Shown here: in pieces, positions 5,556 through 13,293 of the stretch
Layout of the letters: each line of letters opens with the position of its first letter
Numbering within the stretch: the first letter of the stretch is position 1
NCBI GenBank assembly: GCA_964388985.1
Contig: CAYMCJ010000026.1
Span: 1 to 14,406, forward strand
Source of the DNA: CAYMCJ01 sp964388985
GTDB lineage: Bacteria > Patescibacteriota > Patescibacteriia > Patescibacteriales > CAYMCJ01
Direction: 5' to 3'
DNA: 14,406 nt
The notes under the pieces: model-generated
Seen by the model: the letters and a program-made list of their open reading frames with translations, nothing else
Database searches by the model: none
What the model was told of the DNA's origin: nothing
Made by a program: the position numbers and the translations under genes

Positions 5556-5882
5556 ATGGCGAAAGAAAACGACAAAGAATTTTTAGAAGGCATTGTAAAA
5601 GCCATTGTTAGCAACCCTGACAAAGTATCAGTGGAAAGAACAGTGGATGAAATGGGCGTTCTCTTAACTTTAAAAATTGACCCATCTGACATGGGTTATG
5701 TAATTGGTCGAAGAGGACAAACCGCACAAGCCATGAGAACTTTACTGAAGATTGTCGGAGCAAAAAATAATGCTCGGGTTAATTTAAAGATTTATGACCC
5801 GGAAGGAGCTCAAAGAGCGGCTAACAGAAATGTTAGTAATGCCGACATCGACACTTCATCGGTTGATGATTTAAAAATATAA
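5556..5882 (+). CDS. khpA: KH-domain RNA-binding protein KhpA
   Basis: Small RNA-binding protein of the KhpA (YlqC, UPF0109) family, which in other bacteria pairs with KhpB/Jag and affects cell division and RNA metabolism. The 108-residue product holds one KH domain at about residues 35-85, with the GxxG loop in GYVIGRRGQTAQAMRTLLKI and the start FLEGIVKAIVSNPDKVSVE typical of the family. The usual length is 75-80; the extra 25-30 C-terminal residues are polar (NRNVSNADIDTSSVDDLKI). Placement after rpsP and before trmD is the conserved order in many bacteria. A consensus promoter drives it and an intrinsic terminator follows, so it appears to be transcribed alone and strongly. Confidence 0.93.
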   Translation: MAKENDKEFLEGIVKAIVSNPDKVSVERTVDEMGVLLTLKIDPSDMGYVIGRRGQTAQAMRTLLKIVGAKNNARVNLKIYDPEGAQRAANRNVSNADIDTSSVDDLKI

Positions 5883-5902
5883 ATCAAAAACAAATCAAAT
5901 AT

Positions 5903-5940
5903 CCGAAAAGCCACAACCAGTTTAGTTCGTGGCTTTTTGG
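5903..5940 (+). terminator. Intrinsic terminator after khpA
   Basis: A 12-bp stem (5903-5914 with 5929-5940, including one G-T wobble) with core AAAAGCCAC/GTGGCTTTT and a 14-nt loop. The T-run is partly inside the stem. It lies 21 bp after the khpA stop. Confidence 0.7.
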
Positions 5941-5944
5941 TTTA

Positions 5945-5953
5945 TGATATAAT
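5945..5953 (+). promoter_or_regulatory. Possible extended -10 promoter upstream of trmD
   Basis: TGATATAAT, a perfect -10 with the extended TG, just past the khpA terminator. There is no good -35 at the expected distance. If used, the trmD leader would be about 300 nt and run through the repeat cluster. Confidence 0.4.
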
Positions 5954-6256
5954 ATAAATATAATTTAAATCTACAAATGTTATGCGAATACTGCAAATAG
6001 CTACAAATCGAATTATGTTTTTACAATAAGCAATGTACCAATATTTTAAAAAAATATTCGCAACATTCGCGTTAATTTAAAATTGTTTAATTTTTTAAAG
6101 CGGATTCGGATTAACTGTTCAAAAACAATTTAAAATCAATAAACTTATTATACCATTCGTATCATTCGCATTCATAAATAATAGGTTTAGTTCCTAACAA
6201 CGGATTAGCATTAATGGTTTGTCCTTGGTTTAAAAATCAATAAATTATATTGAACT
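5954..6256. repeat. Intergenic cluster of degenerate GCGAAT repeats
   Basis: No gene is visible in this 303-bp stretch, which lies where rimM often sits between rpsP/khpA and trmD. It holds related short repeats: one forward copy (5982-6000, ATGCGAATACTGCAAATAG) and two inverted copies (6054-6072 and 6153-6171), each matching the forward copy at about 14 of 19 bases. It also holds pairs of direct repeats such as CGGATT-xx-ATTAA (6101 and 6201) and TAAAA(A)TCAATAAA (6132 and 6231). The forward and inverted copies could pair in RNA. Confidence 0.55.
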
Positions 6257-6934
6257 ATGATTTTTCATATTATTACAATTTTTCCGGAAATTTTTAATTC
6301 TTATTTTAATGAGAGCATTCTTAAACGCGCTCAGGAAAAAGGAATAATAGAGATTAAAATTTATAATTTGAGAAAATGGACAACTGACAGGCATAAAACC
6401 GTAGATGATTCTCCTTACGGCGGCGGCGCCGGTATGATTATGAAAGTTGAACCTGTTTACAAGGCTTTATGCGCCTTGAAGAAACGGAAATTAACCAAAA
6501 ATAAAAAGCAAAAAATAATATTGCTTTCCGCCAAGGGCAAATCCTGGACTCAGTCGGTGGCAAAAAAATATGTCCGTTTTGATGAAATGATTTTAATTTG
6601 CGGACGTTATAAAGGAGTGGATGAACGTATAATTGAATTTGTTGATGAAGAAATATCTATTGGAGATTATGTTTTAACCGGCGGGGAAATTCCGGCCATG
6701 GTAATAGTTGATTCAATCACGCGACTGTTACCCGGTTCTTTGGGAAATATTGAAAGCGCTAAAAATGAATCATACAGTCGGCCGAATGTTTTGGAATATC
6801 CGCAATATACGCGCCCGAAAATATTCAAAGCCGGCGGAAAAAAATATAAAGTTCCCGAAATTTTACTTTCGGGGAATCATGAAAAAATTAAAGATTGGAG
6901 AGCAAAAAATTCTCAGATTAAGAAAAAGAATTAA
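6257..6934 (+). CDS. trmD: tRNA (guanine37-N1)-methyltransferase
   Basis: SPOUT-family enzyme that uses S-adenosylmethionine to methylate G37 of tRNAs with G36, preventing +1 frameshifts. A substrate type, tRNA-Pro(TGG) with G36-G37, is encoded nearby. Conserved segments are all present: MIFHIITIFPEIF at the start, DDSPYGGGAGMIMK (residues 51-64), LICGRYKGVDERI (113-125), SIGDYVLTGGEIPAMVIVDS (134-153), and LEYPQYTRP (179-187). These form the trefoil-knot SAM site and the tRNA-binding part. The length of 225 is slightly short of E. coli (255), mainly at the C-terminus. It converges on nrnA with only 13 bp between the stops and no terminator visible there. Confidence 0.96.
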   Translation: MIFHIITIFPEIFNSYFNESILKRAQEKGIIEIKIYNLRKWTTDRHKTVDDSPYGGGAGMIMKVEPVYKALCALKKRKLTKNKKQKIILLSAKGKSWTQSVAKKYVRFDEMILICGRYKGVDERIIEFVDEEISIGDYVLTGGEIPAMVIVDSITRLLPGSLGNIESAKNESYSRPNVLEYPQYTRPKIFKAGGKKYKVPEILLSGNHEKIKDWRAKNSQIKKKN

Positions 6935-6947
6935 ACATTTTTAGATT

Positions 6948-7925
6948 TTATTCTATTTTCCATTTATTTCCTTCTTTTTTTAATTTTCCCTCAATACAAA
7001 ACCCGGCTGATTTCATATGTCCGCCTCCGCCTAAAAGAACAGCTAATTTTGACATATCCGCTTCAGGATGGGAGCTACGCAGGCTGCCTTTAATTTTTCC
7101 GCCAGCCTCTTCCCGCAAGAGCATTATACCTTTTACTCCGTGTAAATTACCCAGAAAATTAGCTATGCCGTCAAAGACATCTTCATTATTTTCATATTTT
7201 TTTATTTCCGACAGCGATAATATTGAAAAAGCTAAATTGTATTTTTTATTTATAATTAAATTATTCAAGGCCGTTCCAAACAATTTCATGGATGATAAAT
7301 CTTTATTGCGCCATGTTTTTTCAACTATCTTAGTAAAATTGGCTCCATAAGACAGCATCTCGGAGGCAATTTCGGTTGTTTTATCCGAGGTTGATTGATA
7401 AAGAAAGTTGGCCGTATCAGTCAGGATGCCGGCCAGAATGCAATTGGCAATATTTTTTGTTATTTTTAGATTGTTTATTTTGAAAAAATAATATAACACC
7501 TCCGTGGTCGCGGCCGCTTCAGGAAATCTAATTTCCAAGTCGGCATAATCATCAACTTTAAGGTGATGGTCAAATTCAATGATAAATTGATTTGGCGTTT
7601 TTAGGTTTATCTCTTTTGCCAGGCCAGTTCTTTTTTTATTGCCACAGTCAAGAATAATTATTAAATCATAGTTAGTTAAATTTTCAACCACTGAATGTTT
7701 GGTTTCAAGTTTGTCAATAAAAGGTAGCCAGGAATAATTTGAAGTTGGATTGTCTTGACAAAAAGCAGTATATTTTTTGTTAAATTTTTCCAGCAGGTCA
7801 ATTAAAGTACAAACCGAAGCCAGAGCATCTCCGTCCGGCCGCTCATGTGTTATTAAAAGAATATTTTTCGCTTCCATTATTTTTTTATAAGCGATTTTAA
7901 ATTTATTGATGATATTTTGGTCCAT
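6948..7925 (-). CDS. nrnA: DHH-family phosphoesterase, NrnA-like (nanoRNase / pAp phosphatase)
   Basis: Predicted cytoplasmic, metal-dependent exonuclease that degrades very short RNAs and may dephosphorylate pAp. The 325-residue product has the DHH domain: ITHERPDGDAL (residues 25-35), ILDCG (91-95), the DHH signature EFDHH (117-121), and GILTDTANF (166-174). The C-terminal DHHA1 domain carries GGGGHMKSAGF near residue 297, the substrate-binding glycine motif. All metal ligands expected for the family can be seen. In many bacteria the gene lies next to infB and rbfA; here infB is upstream but no rbfA is found. A 162-bp inverted-repeat element ends 12 bp before the ATG, replacing any normal leader. 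NrnA and related DHH proteins (RecJ-like, GdpP-like) differ in substrate, so the exact activity is inferred. Confidence 0.9.
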   Translation of the reverse strand: MDQNIINKFKIAYKKIMEAKNILLITHERPDGDALASVCTLIDLLEKFNKKYTAFCQDNPTSNYSWLPFIDKLETKHSVVENLTNYDLIIILDCGNKKRTGLAKEINLKTPNQFIIEFDHHLKVDDYADLEIRFPEAAATTEVLYYFFKINNLKITKNIANCILAGILTDTANFLYQSTSDKTTEIASEMLSYGANFTKIVEKTWRNKDLSSMKLFGTALNNLIINKKYNLAFSILSLSEIKKYENNEDVFDGIANFLGNLHGVKGIMLLREEAGGKIKGSLRSSHPEADMSKLAVLLGGGGHMKSAGFCIEGKLKKEGNKWKIE

Positions 7926-7936
7926 TTTATTATAAA

Positions 7937-8098
7937 GGGACTATCGTCGAATGCCATTTTGGTTGCAAATCCTAAAAATTGGTAAAATTTTTTCTAAACT
8001 TTTTCAGCTTATATTCCATATAAACCTCAAAAATTATATAAAAAATTTTTCTTAATTTTTATAATTTTCGCTTCAAAAGCGCATTCGGCGACAGTCCC
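7937..8098. mobile_element. MITE-like 162-bp inverted-repeat element
   Basis: Terminal arms 7937-7954 (GGGACTATCGTCGAATGC) and 8081-8098 are reverse complements at 16 of 18 positions. The similarity continues inward: the two halves can be aligned along nearly their whole length to a centre at 8009-8023 (TTATAT-TCC-ATATAA), so the entire element folds back on itself. The 5-bp sequence ATAAA flanks it directly on both sides (7932-7936 and 8099-8103), as a target-site duplication would. It encodes no protein. It could also be a fixed structured leader of nrnA; the flanking repeat is in AT-rich sequence and could be chance. Confidence 0.55.
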
Positions 8099-8100
8099 AT

Positions 8101-8129
8101 AAAAAGAATCCGTAAAGTATGAGGATTCT
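8101..8129 (-). terminator. Intrinsic terminator after infB
   Basis: On the minus strand, stem AGAATCC (8129-8123) and GGATTCT (8111-8105) with an 11-nt loop, followed by TTTTTA. It lies about 50 bp past the infB stop, so nrnA probably needs its own promoter or readthrough. Confidence 0.7.
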
Positions 8130-8179
8130 ATTTTATTTGGTTAATTTGTTGTTTGTTATTGATGGAGGGGTTTATTTAA

Positions 8180-10162
8180 TTATATTTTTTCAATTGTTTT
8201 TTCTTCTTTATAAAATTGTAAAATATCGCCTTCTTTGATAATCGGTTTCCCCTCATACTGAAGTCCACCCTCCATATTTTCATCTATAAAATTAACATCC
8301 TGCTTGCCTGATTGCAATTTTATTAATTTTCCCTTTTCAATTATTTCCTTGTCCCTGATTACTTCTATCAGGTTGTTAATTTCCACTTTTCCTTCAATAA
8401 CTTTTCCGCCAATAATCTGGCTGTTACTTTCAGTTCTAAATATTACCATTACTTTTAGTTTGCCAGTATCCAGCCGTTTTATTTCCGGCTCTATTGATTG
8501 CTGCATTTCCTCTCTAATATATTTAATTAAATCATAAATTATATTAAAAATATTGACCTTTATATTTTTTTCTCTTATTAAATTTTCAATCTGCGGCTGG
8601 ATTTTTATGTTGAATCCCAGTATTTGAGCGTCAGCCGCTTCGGCCTTTTCTATATCGCCTTCCGTTATATTACCTAAGCCTTTGTTAATTATGTCTACCC
8701 TGATTTTTTCATTATTTATTTTTTCCAAAGATTCTTCAACCGCTTCGGCCGAACCCAGAACATCACTTTTTATAATAATATTAATCTTTTTTATTTTATT
8801 GTTTTTTCCGTCCGTTTCCGGTTCGTTGCCCGCGGATTTTGTTTCCCCATGCCCGTTATAATCGTGGCGATAGTGTGACAACTTAATTCTTTCACCCTCT
8901 TCAACTTTTAACATATCTCCGACTTGCGGCAGAATTCTAAAGCCGATTATCATTACTGGAGTTGATGGCGGAGCTTCTTTTATTTCTTCATCTTTGTAAT
9001 TTTTAAGGGCTCGTACTTTCCCATAGTTTTTTCCCTCAAAACAAAGTTGGTCGCCAATTTTTAAAGTGCCGTTTTGAACCAGAATGGTGGCGGTCGGGCC
9101 GGTACCTTTATCAATGTGTGATTCCACTACCGTTCCTACCGCCTTTGAGTTGGGATTGGCGGAAATATTTTCTTTTTCCATATCAGCTATTAATAAAATA
9201 ATATCAAGCAAATTTTCCACCCCGGTACCAACTTTGGCCGATATGGGCGAACAGATTGTTTTGCCTCCCCAGTCTTCGGGGGTAATATTCAGTTTATTTG
9301 ATAATTCTTGTTTTGTTCTGTTAATATCGGCTTCGTTTTTGTCTATTTTGTTAATAGCTACCAAAAACGGAATTTTAGCCGCTTCAATAATCCGAAAGGC
9401 CTCGATTGTTTGCTGTTTAACTCCGTCATCAGCGGCCACAACTAAAATGGCAATATCGGCCGCTTTGGCTCCGCGACTGCGCATGGCCGTAAAGGCTTCA
9501 TGCCCCGGCGTGTCAATAAAAGTAATTAATCTATTTCTTCTTTTAACCTGATAGGCTCCGATATGTTGTGTTATTCCCCCGGCTTCTTCGTCAACTACAT
9601 TAGTCCGTCTGATAGCGTCTAATAATTTTGTTTTTCCGTGGTCAACATGTCCCATAACAACGACTACCGGCGGTCTTTCCTGTAAATTTTCTTTTTTTTC
9701 TTTTTCTAATATTTTATCTATTTTGTTTTCATCAGCTTTGTTTATCTCTAATTCTTTTTCATCCAATTTAACTTCAAAACCTAAATTGGAGCCCACTATG
9801 GCCGCTGTTTCAAAATCTATCCTTTCATTCATGGAAGAAAAAACTCCGTTTTCCATTAATTCCGTCAGGATTTTATTTATAGGCAGTTTAAACAATAAGG
9901 CCAAATTTTTTACAGTGATAAAATTGGGAACAAAAATTATTTTTTTGATTTCATCCTTTTTTTCTTCTGTTACCTCGGGACTTTCATCTTTTATTTTTTT
10001 TAATTTTTTGGAAAAATTGGACCAATTTTTTATAATTTTTTGAGCCGTATGGTTGTCAATTTTAATTGCTTTTTGGCCAATATGAAATCCGAGTTGCGGC
10101 AGTAAGTCGCGCAAATCCTGAGGGTTGATTTTTAATGCTCTGGCTAATTCAGTAACGTTCAT
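8180..10162 (-). CDS. infB: Translation initiation factor IF-2
   Basis: GTPase that brings fMet-tRNA to the 30S subunit and promotes subunit joining. The 660-residue product has two IF2_N-type helical modules (about residues 1-48 and 80-130), a short charged linker, then the GTPase: G1 GHVDHGKT (171-178), G2 GGITQHIGAY (195-204), G3 DTPGH (217-221), G4 NKID (271-274), G5 SAK (308-310). Domain II begins near GTVVESHIDKGTGPTATILV, and domains III-IV with the fMet-tRNA-binding C-terminus follow (IIIKSDVLGSAEAVEESL onward). Length is short because the N-terminal region is small. The leader of about 200 nt, from a good promoter at 10373-10400, contains a terminator-like hairpin. No Shine-Dalgarno motif. 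Its partner, initiator tRNA, is encoded in this window and is unusual. Confidence 0.97.
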   Translation of the reverse strand: MNVTELARALKINPQDLRDLLPQLGFHIGQKAIKIDNHTAQKIIKNWSNFSKKLKKIKDESPEVTEEKKDEIKKIIFVPNFITVKNLALLFKLPINKILTELMENGVFSSMNERIDFETAAIVGSNLGFEVKLDEKELEINKADENKIDKILEKEKKENLQERPPVVVVMGHVDHGKTKLLDAIRRTNVVDEEAGGITQHIGAYQVKRRNRLITFIDTPGHEAFTAMRSRGAKAADIAILVVAADDGVKQQTIEAFRIIEAAKIPFLVAINKIDKNEADINRTKQELSNKLNITPEDWGGKTICSPISAKVGTGVENLLDIILLIADMEKENISANPNSKAVGTVVESHIDKGTGPTATILVQNGTLKIGDQLCFEGKNYGKVRALKNYKDEEIKEAPPSTPVMIIGFRILPQVGDMLKVEEGERIKLSHYRHDYNGHGETKSAGNEPETDGKNNKIKKINIIIKSDVLGSAEAVEESLEKINNEKIRVDIINKGLGNITEGDIEKAEAADAQILGFNIKIQPQIENLIREKNIKVNIFNIIYDLIKYIREEMQQSIEPEIKRLDTGKLKVMVIFRTESNSQIIGGKVIEGKVEINNLIEVIRDKEIIEKGKLIKLQSGKQDVNFIDENMEGGLQYEGKPIIKEGDILQFYKEEKTIEKI

Positions 10163-10234
10163 ATTATATGTAGTAATATTGTTGCCCTAAAATTATTTGT
10201 TAATAAAATATTTAGTGACAATCCCCGTATAATT

Positions 10235-10255
10235 AAAAAGGGCTTATTAAAGCCC
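10235..10255 (-). terminator. Terminator-like hairpin in the infB leader
   Basis: On the minus strand, GGGCTT (10255-10250), loop of 4, AAGCCC (10245-10240), then TTTTT (10239-10235). It sits about 72 nt before the infB start and after the predicted infB promoter. GCCCT of the 3' arm could pair instead with AGGGC at 10188-10184, so attenuation is possible; it may equally be a second terminator for the upstream gene. Confidence 0.5.
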
Positions 10256-10372
10256 GAATTTAAACTTATTACATTTAACTTTACAGTATTTTTTACAGTT
10301 AGTCAATAAAATTAAAATTTATTATTTTTCGGTTGATATATAGTTGTTATATAAAGGAAATAAAATAGATAA

Positions 10373-10400
10373 ATTATAATATAAATATTTGTAATATCAA
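10373..10400 (-). promoter_or_regulatory. Promoter for infB
   Basis: On the minus strand TTGATA (10400-10395), 16-nt spacer, consensus TATAAT (10378-10373). The -35 box overlaps the 3' end of the terminator of the upstream gene. Confidence 0.65.
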
Positions 10401-10429
10401 AAACCGGATTTTACAACCACCCGGTTTTT
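10399..10429 (-). terminator. Intrinsic terminator after the 450-residue gene
   Basis: Stem AAAAACCGG (10399-10407) with CCGGTTTTT (10421-10429) and a 13-nt loop, 17 bp past the stop codon of the upstream minus-strand gene. The Ts are mainly in the stem; the structure would also work on the plus strand, where T-rich sequence follows. Confidence 0.65.
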
Positions 10430-10446
10430 TTATAGATATTTAAACT

Positions 10447-11799
10447 TTACTCATTATTATTAACTTCATCAATTTTTACGCTATCTTCCATAATTAACGG
10501 TTCAGGCCGGGGCAGGCCGATTATATCATTATTTCTTTTTTCTATTTCTTCTATAATATCAATTGGCAGAGGAACAACAATATTTTTTCTATAAAAGTAG
10601 CTTTCGGGCTCGTTTAGCACTGGGAAAATATAAGCCGGGACATACAATTCCGTACTGTCGCCCTTAGTGTAATTATACTGCCAGCGGACTACTAAACCTA
10701 AAGTTGGGGTGCCAAGTTCAACCTCAACTGTTTTAGAAGCATAGGGATTGACCCAGTTGGAATAAACTTCTCCCTTTAGCGCTAAATTTATAATTTTTTG
10801 AGAATCAGTTTCTACCGCATAATTTGAGCTTTCATAATCTTGAGGCGTAATTCCCCTTAGGCCGTATACTTTTTTATACCTGATATTTATATCTACTGTT
10901 ATACCGTAAGGATTGCCGGCTTCATCGCTGACCGTCTGCCCGTTTATTATTAAAGGATAGATTACCTGAATTGTATCCGGGATATAGGCCGTTTCTTTAT
11001 TGGCGGCGGCATCATAATATTGCCGCCAGTCAGCCTGCACTTGGCCGGGGCCGTAATTTTTTATATTTATTTCATAGTCTTTTATAAAGGCATTGGCAAT
11101 AGCAATTAATTCTTCGTCAGCCGGCACATCAGAAATTTTTAAACGAAGCTCTTCGTAGCATTTTTGATTTACCTGCGGGTCGCTGTTTACACATTCGGCT
11201 TCCGGCCGGGGCCATTTTTCCCAATAAGCGTTTAAAGAAACCGCGCTATTGGTTATATCAAAATAAATTGAATAGCCGTAATTTTTATCTTCTATTATAT
11301 TCAGGTTGCTGATAGTGGTCTGGCTAAATTTATTTAGGTCAATTAAACCGGTGTTAATACCTGAAATAAGACCCGCCATTTGTTGGCCGACGTTTTTGTC
11401 TTTTATTCTTTTAAATACCGCCATTTGCTCTTCGTTTATAGTAAATTTATCCCCTTGATAGATATAATTATAGTTGGTAATATCCGGGGCCGGCATTAGC
11501 ACTTTACTTTCGGCCGTGTTGGCGCTGTTAGCGACTGGAGCGGTGGCGGACCCGCCGCCGCCGCGGCCAGCTACGCCGGCAGCTTCATTAAATTGACCCT
11601 CTTCATTAATTTGTTCCGATACCAAAGAGCCAAAGGCATTATTTTCAACCTGTATAATTTCTTTCTGGCTAAAATTTAAATTTATTTTTTTATTTTTATT
11701 TAGGTAATAAAGCAGAGAAGCAATTATTAAAACGATTATTATTAAGCCAATTAAGGCAAGTTGGCCTTTAGCCGACATATCTTTTTTTTGCATATTCAT
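10447..11799 (-). CDS. Membrane-anchored exported protein of unknown function
   Basis: I do not recognise this 450-residue protein. Residues 1-12 are polar with three lysines and are followed by one hydrophobic helix (about 13-32, QLALIGLIIIVLIIASLLYY) and then NKNKK. With no clear cleavage site it looks like an uncleaved signal anchor. Residues 74-98 are a Gly/Ala/Ser linker (GVAGRGGGGSATAPV). The remaining 350 residues look like a folded extracellular domain, mostly beta strands with aromatic residues (YGYSIYFDITNSAVSLNAYW). Two cysteines, C203 and C214, could form a disulfide. The acidic C-terminus ends in NNNE. An arrangement of repeated alpha-beta units like PepSY or YycH/YycI domains is possible but not demonstrated. 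It is transcribed away from the GH1 gene and has its own terminator. Confidence 0.85.
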   Translation of the reverse strand: MNMQKKDMSAKGQLALIGLIIIVLIIASLLYYLNKNKKINLNFSQKEIIQVENNAFGSLVSEQINEEGQFNEAAGVAGRGGGGSATAPVANSANTAESKVLMPAPDITNYNYIYQGDKFTINEEQMAVFKRIKDKNVGQQMAGLISGINTGLIDLNKFSQTTISNLNIIEDKNYGYSIYFDITNSAVSLNAYWEKWPRPEAECVNSDPQVNQKCYEELRLKISDVPADEELIAIANAFIKDYEINIKNYGPGQVQADWRQYYDAAANKETAYIPDTIQVIYPLIINGQTVSDEAGNPYGITVDINIRYKKVYGLRGITPQDYESSNYAVETDSQKIINLALKGEVYSNWVNPYASKTVEVELGTPTLGLVVRWQYNYTKGDSTELYVPAYIFPVLNEPESYFYRKNIVVPLPIDIIEEIEKRNNDIIGLPRPEPLIMEDSVKIDEVNNNE

Positions 11800-11877
11800 A
11801 TTAATATTGAATAACGGCCAAACTCTTAATGCCAGACCGTAATTCCGATAATTTATAATAATTATATTTTAGCTCTT

Positions 11878-11906
11878 TTGGGAAGATTATGCAAAAATGG
11901 TATAAT
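11878..11906 (+). promoter_or_regulatory. Promoter for the GH1 gene
   Basis: TTGGGA (11878-11883), 17-nt spacer, consensus TATAAT (11901-11906) preceded by TGG (extended -10). Predicted start near 11913, giving an AT-rich leader of about 88 nt before the ATG at 12001. No operator-like palindrome was noticed. Confidence 0.65.
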
Positions 11907-12000
11907 ATTAATATGATGTAAATAATTGTAAATTATGGTAATTAAGTAATTAGTAGTCTGATATTTACTGATTTATAACTTAATTTTAGAAAAAATTTGT

Positions 12001-13293
12001 ATGAATTTAAATAAAAGTGGAGCGATTTTAAAATTTCCTAAAAATTTTTTATGGGGAGCGTCTAGTTCCGCCTACCAGATTGAGGGCGGGAATATTAATG
12101 ATTGGAGCGAATGGGAAAAGAAAAGGGCTAATAAGCAGGCGCGGGAAGGCGGGTCTGCTTATCACAAGCCGAGCGATCCGGAATTACAAAGGAAGGCCAA
12201 AAACCCGCTTAATTATATTTGCGGCCGAGCTTGCGATGGATATAATAGATATGAAGAAGATTTTGATATTGCCAAATCTTTAAACCACAACGCGCACCGT
12301 TTTTCCATAGAATGGTCGCGAGTGGAGCCGGAAGAGGGAAAATTTAATAAAAAAGAAATTGAGCATTATAAAAAGGTAGTTCAGGCGCTTCACAAAAGAG
12401 GGATTGAGCCCTTGGTAACCCTATGGCATTATACTAATCCCCTGTGGTTTACGCGCGCCGGAGGCTGGGCGGGCAAAGGGAGTGTAGATAAATTTTTAAG
12501 ATATAGCGAGAGAATTGTTACTGAATTGAAGGATGACGTTAAATATTGGATTACCGAGAATGAACCGGAAACAGTCGCGCGAAATAGCTATATACTGGGC
12601 GCGAGGCCGCCGCAAAAGAAGAGTGTAATTAAAGGCTTTAGAGTATTGGGAGCGCTAGTGGAGGCGCATAATCGGGCCTATGATTTAATACATGAAATTG
12701 ACGGAGAGGCGAAAGTGGGATGCTCCGAAAGTTTGGTTTATTTTGAAAGCTATAATAATTGGCCGCATAATTTATTGGCCAAAAAAATATTAGAGTATTG
12801 GCGGAATGAAAAATTTTTTCCACGCATTATTGAACATAGTGATTTTTTGGGTCTGCAATATTATTTTCACAGCTGCGTCCGGATAAATCCGTTTAAGTCA
12901 TGGAAGGGTTTTCAGTATAATGAAAATAAAAAATTAAGCGATATGGGATGGGAAATTTACCCCGAAGGAATTTATTATATTTTAAAAAGCTTAAAAAAAT
13001 ACAATTTGCCGATTATTATTACTGAAAACGGGATAGCGGATTATAAAGACGGATATCGCGCTGATTTTATTAAAGATCATTTAATTTGGACGCATCGGGC
13101 GATAGAGGAAGGTGTCAAAGTGAAAGGATATTTTTATTGGTCGTTTTTAGACAACTTTGAATGGGACTCAGGTTTTTGGCCACGCTTCGGCTTGGTAGAA
13201 GTTGACTATAAATCATTTGAACGTAAAATCAGACCAAGCGCCTGGATTTATGCCAAGATTTGTAAAAATAATGCTCTACGAATTACGAATTAG
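12001..13293 (+). CDS. Glycoside hydrolase family 1 (beta-glycosidase)
   Basis: Predicted retaining beta-glycosidase acting on small beta-linked sugars. The 430-residue protein has the GH1 barrel: FLWGASSSAYQIEGG (residues 16-30, glycone-binding Gln26), HRFSIEWSRVEPEEGKFN, VTLWHYTNPLWF, acid/base Glu188 in TENEPE, nucleophile Glu342 in ITENG, and the substrate-binding tail FYWSFLDNFEWDSGFWPRFG. The WHYTNPLWF and GGW patterns are closer to archaeal-type GH1 enzymes than to the usual bacterial HWDLPQ form. No signal peptide, so it is probably cytoplasmic. Slightly shorter than typical (440-480). The last codons and stop fall in a TACGAAT repeat. The neighbouring transporter-like gene does not clearly supply a sugar. 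Specificity cannot be told from sequence. Confidence 0.93.
   Translation: MNLNKSGAILKFPKNFLWGASSSAYQIEGGNINDWSEWEKKRANKQAREGGSAYHKPSDPELQRKAKNPLNYICGRACDGYNRYEEDFDIAKSLNHNAHRFSIEWSRVEPEEGKFNKKEIEHYKKVVQALHKRGIEPLVTLWHYTNPLWFTRAGGWAGKGSVDKFLRYSERIVTELKDDVKYWITENEPETVARNSYILGARPPQKKSVIKGFRVLGALVEAHNRAYDLIHEIDGEAKVGCSESLVYFESYNNWPHNLLAKKILEYWRNEKFFPRIIEHSDFLGLQYYFHSCVRINPFKSWKGFQYNENKKLSDMGWEIYPEGIYYILKSLKKYNLPIIITENGIADYKDGYRADFIKDHLIWTHRAIEEGVKVKGYFYWSFLDNFEWDSGFWPRFGLVEVDYKSFERKIRPSAWIYAKICKNNALRITN

Noticed and set aside
5954..6256. Clustered short repeats considered as a CRISPR array
   Set aside because: Repeats are degenerate, unevenly spaced and in both orientations, and no cas gene is near.
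7926..8179. Hidden rbfA between infB and nrnA
   Set aside because: The space is filled by the inverted-repeat element and the infB terminator; no frame long enough for RbfA exists.
9084..9551. Plus-strand open frame of 155 codons within infB
   Set aside because: It is antisense to the GTPase domain of IF-2, whose motifs are all in the minus-strand frame. No promoter or family features.
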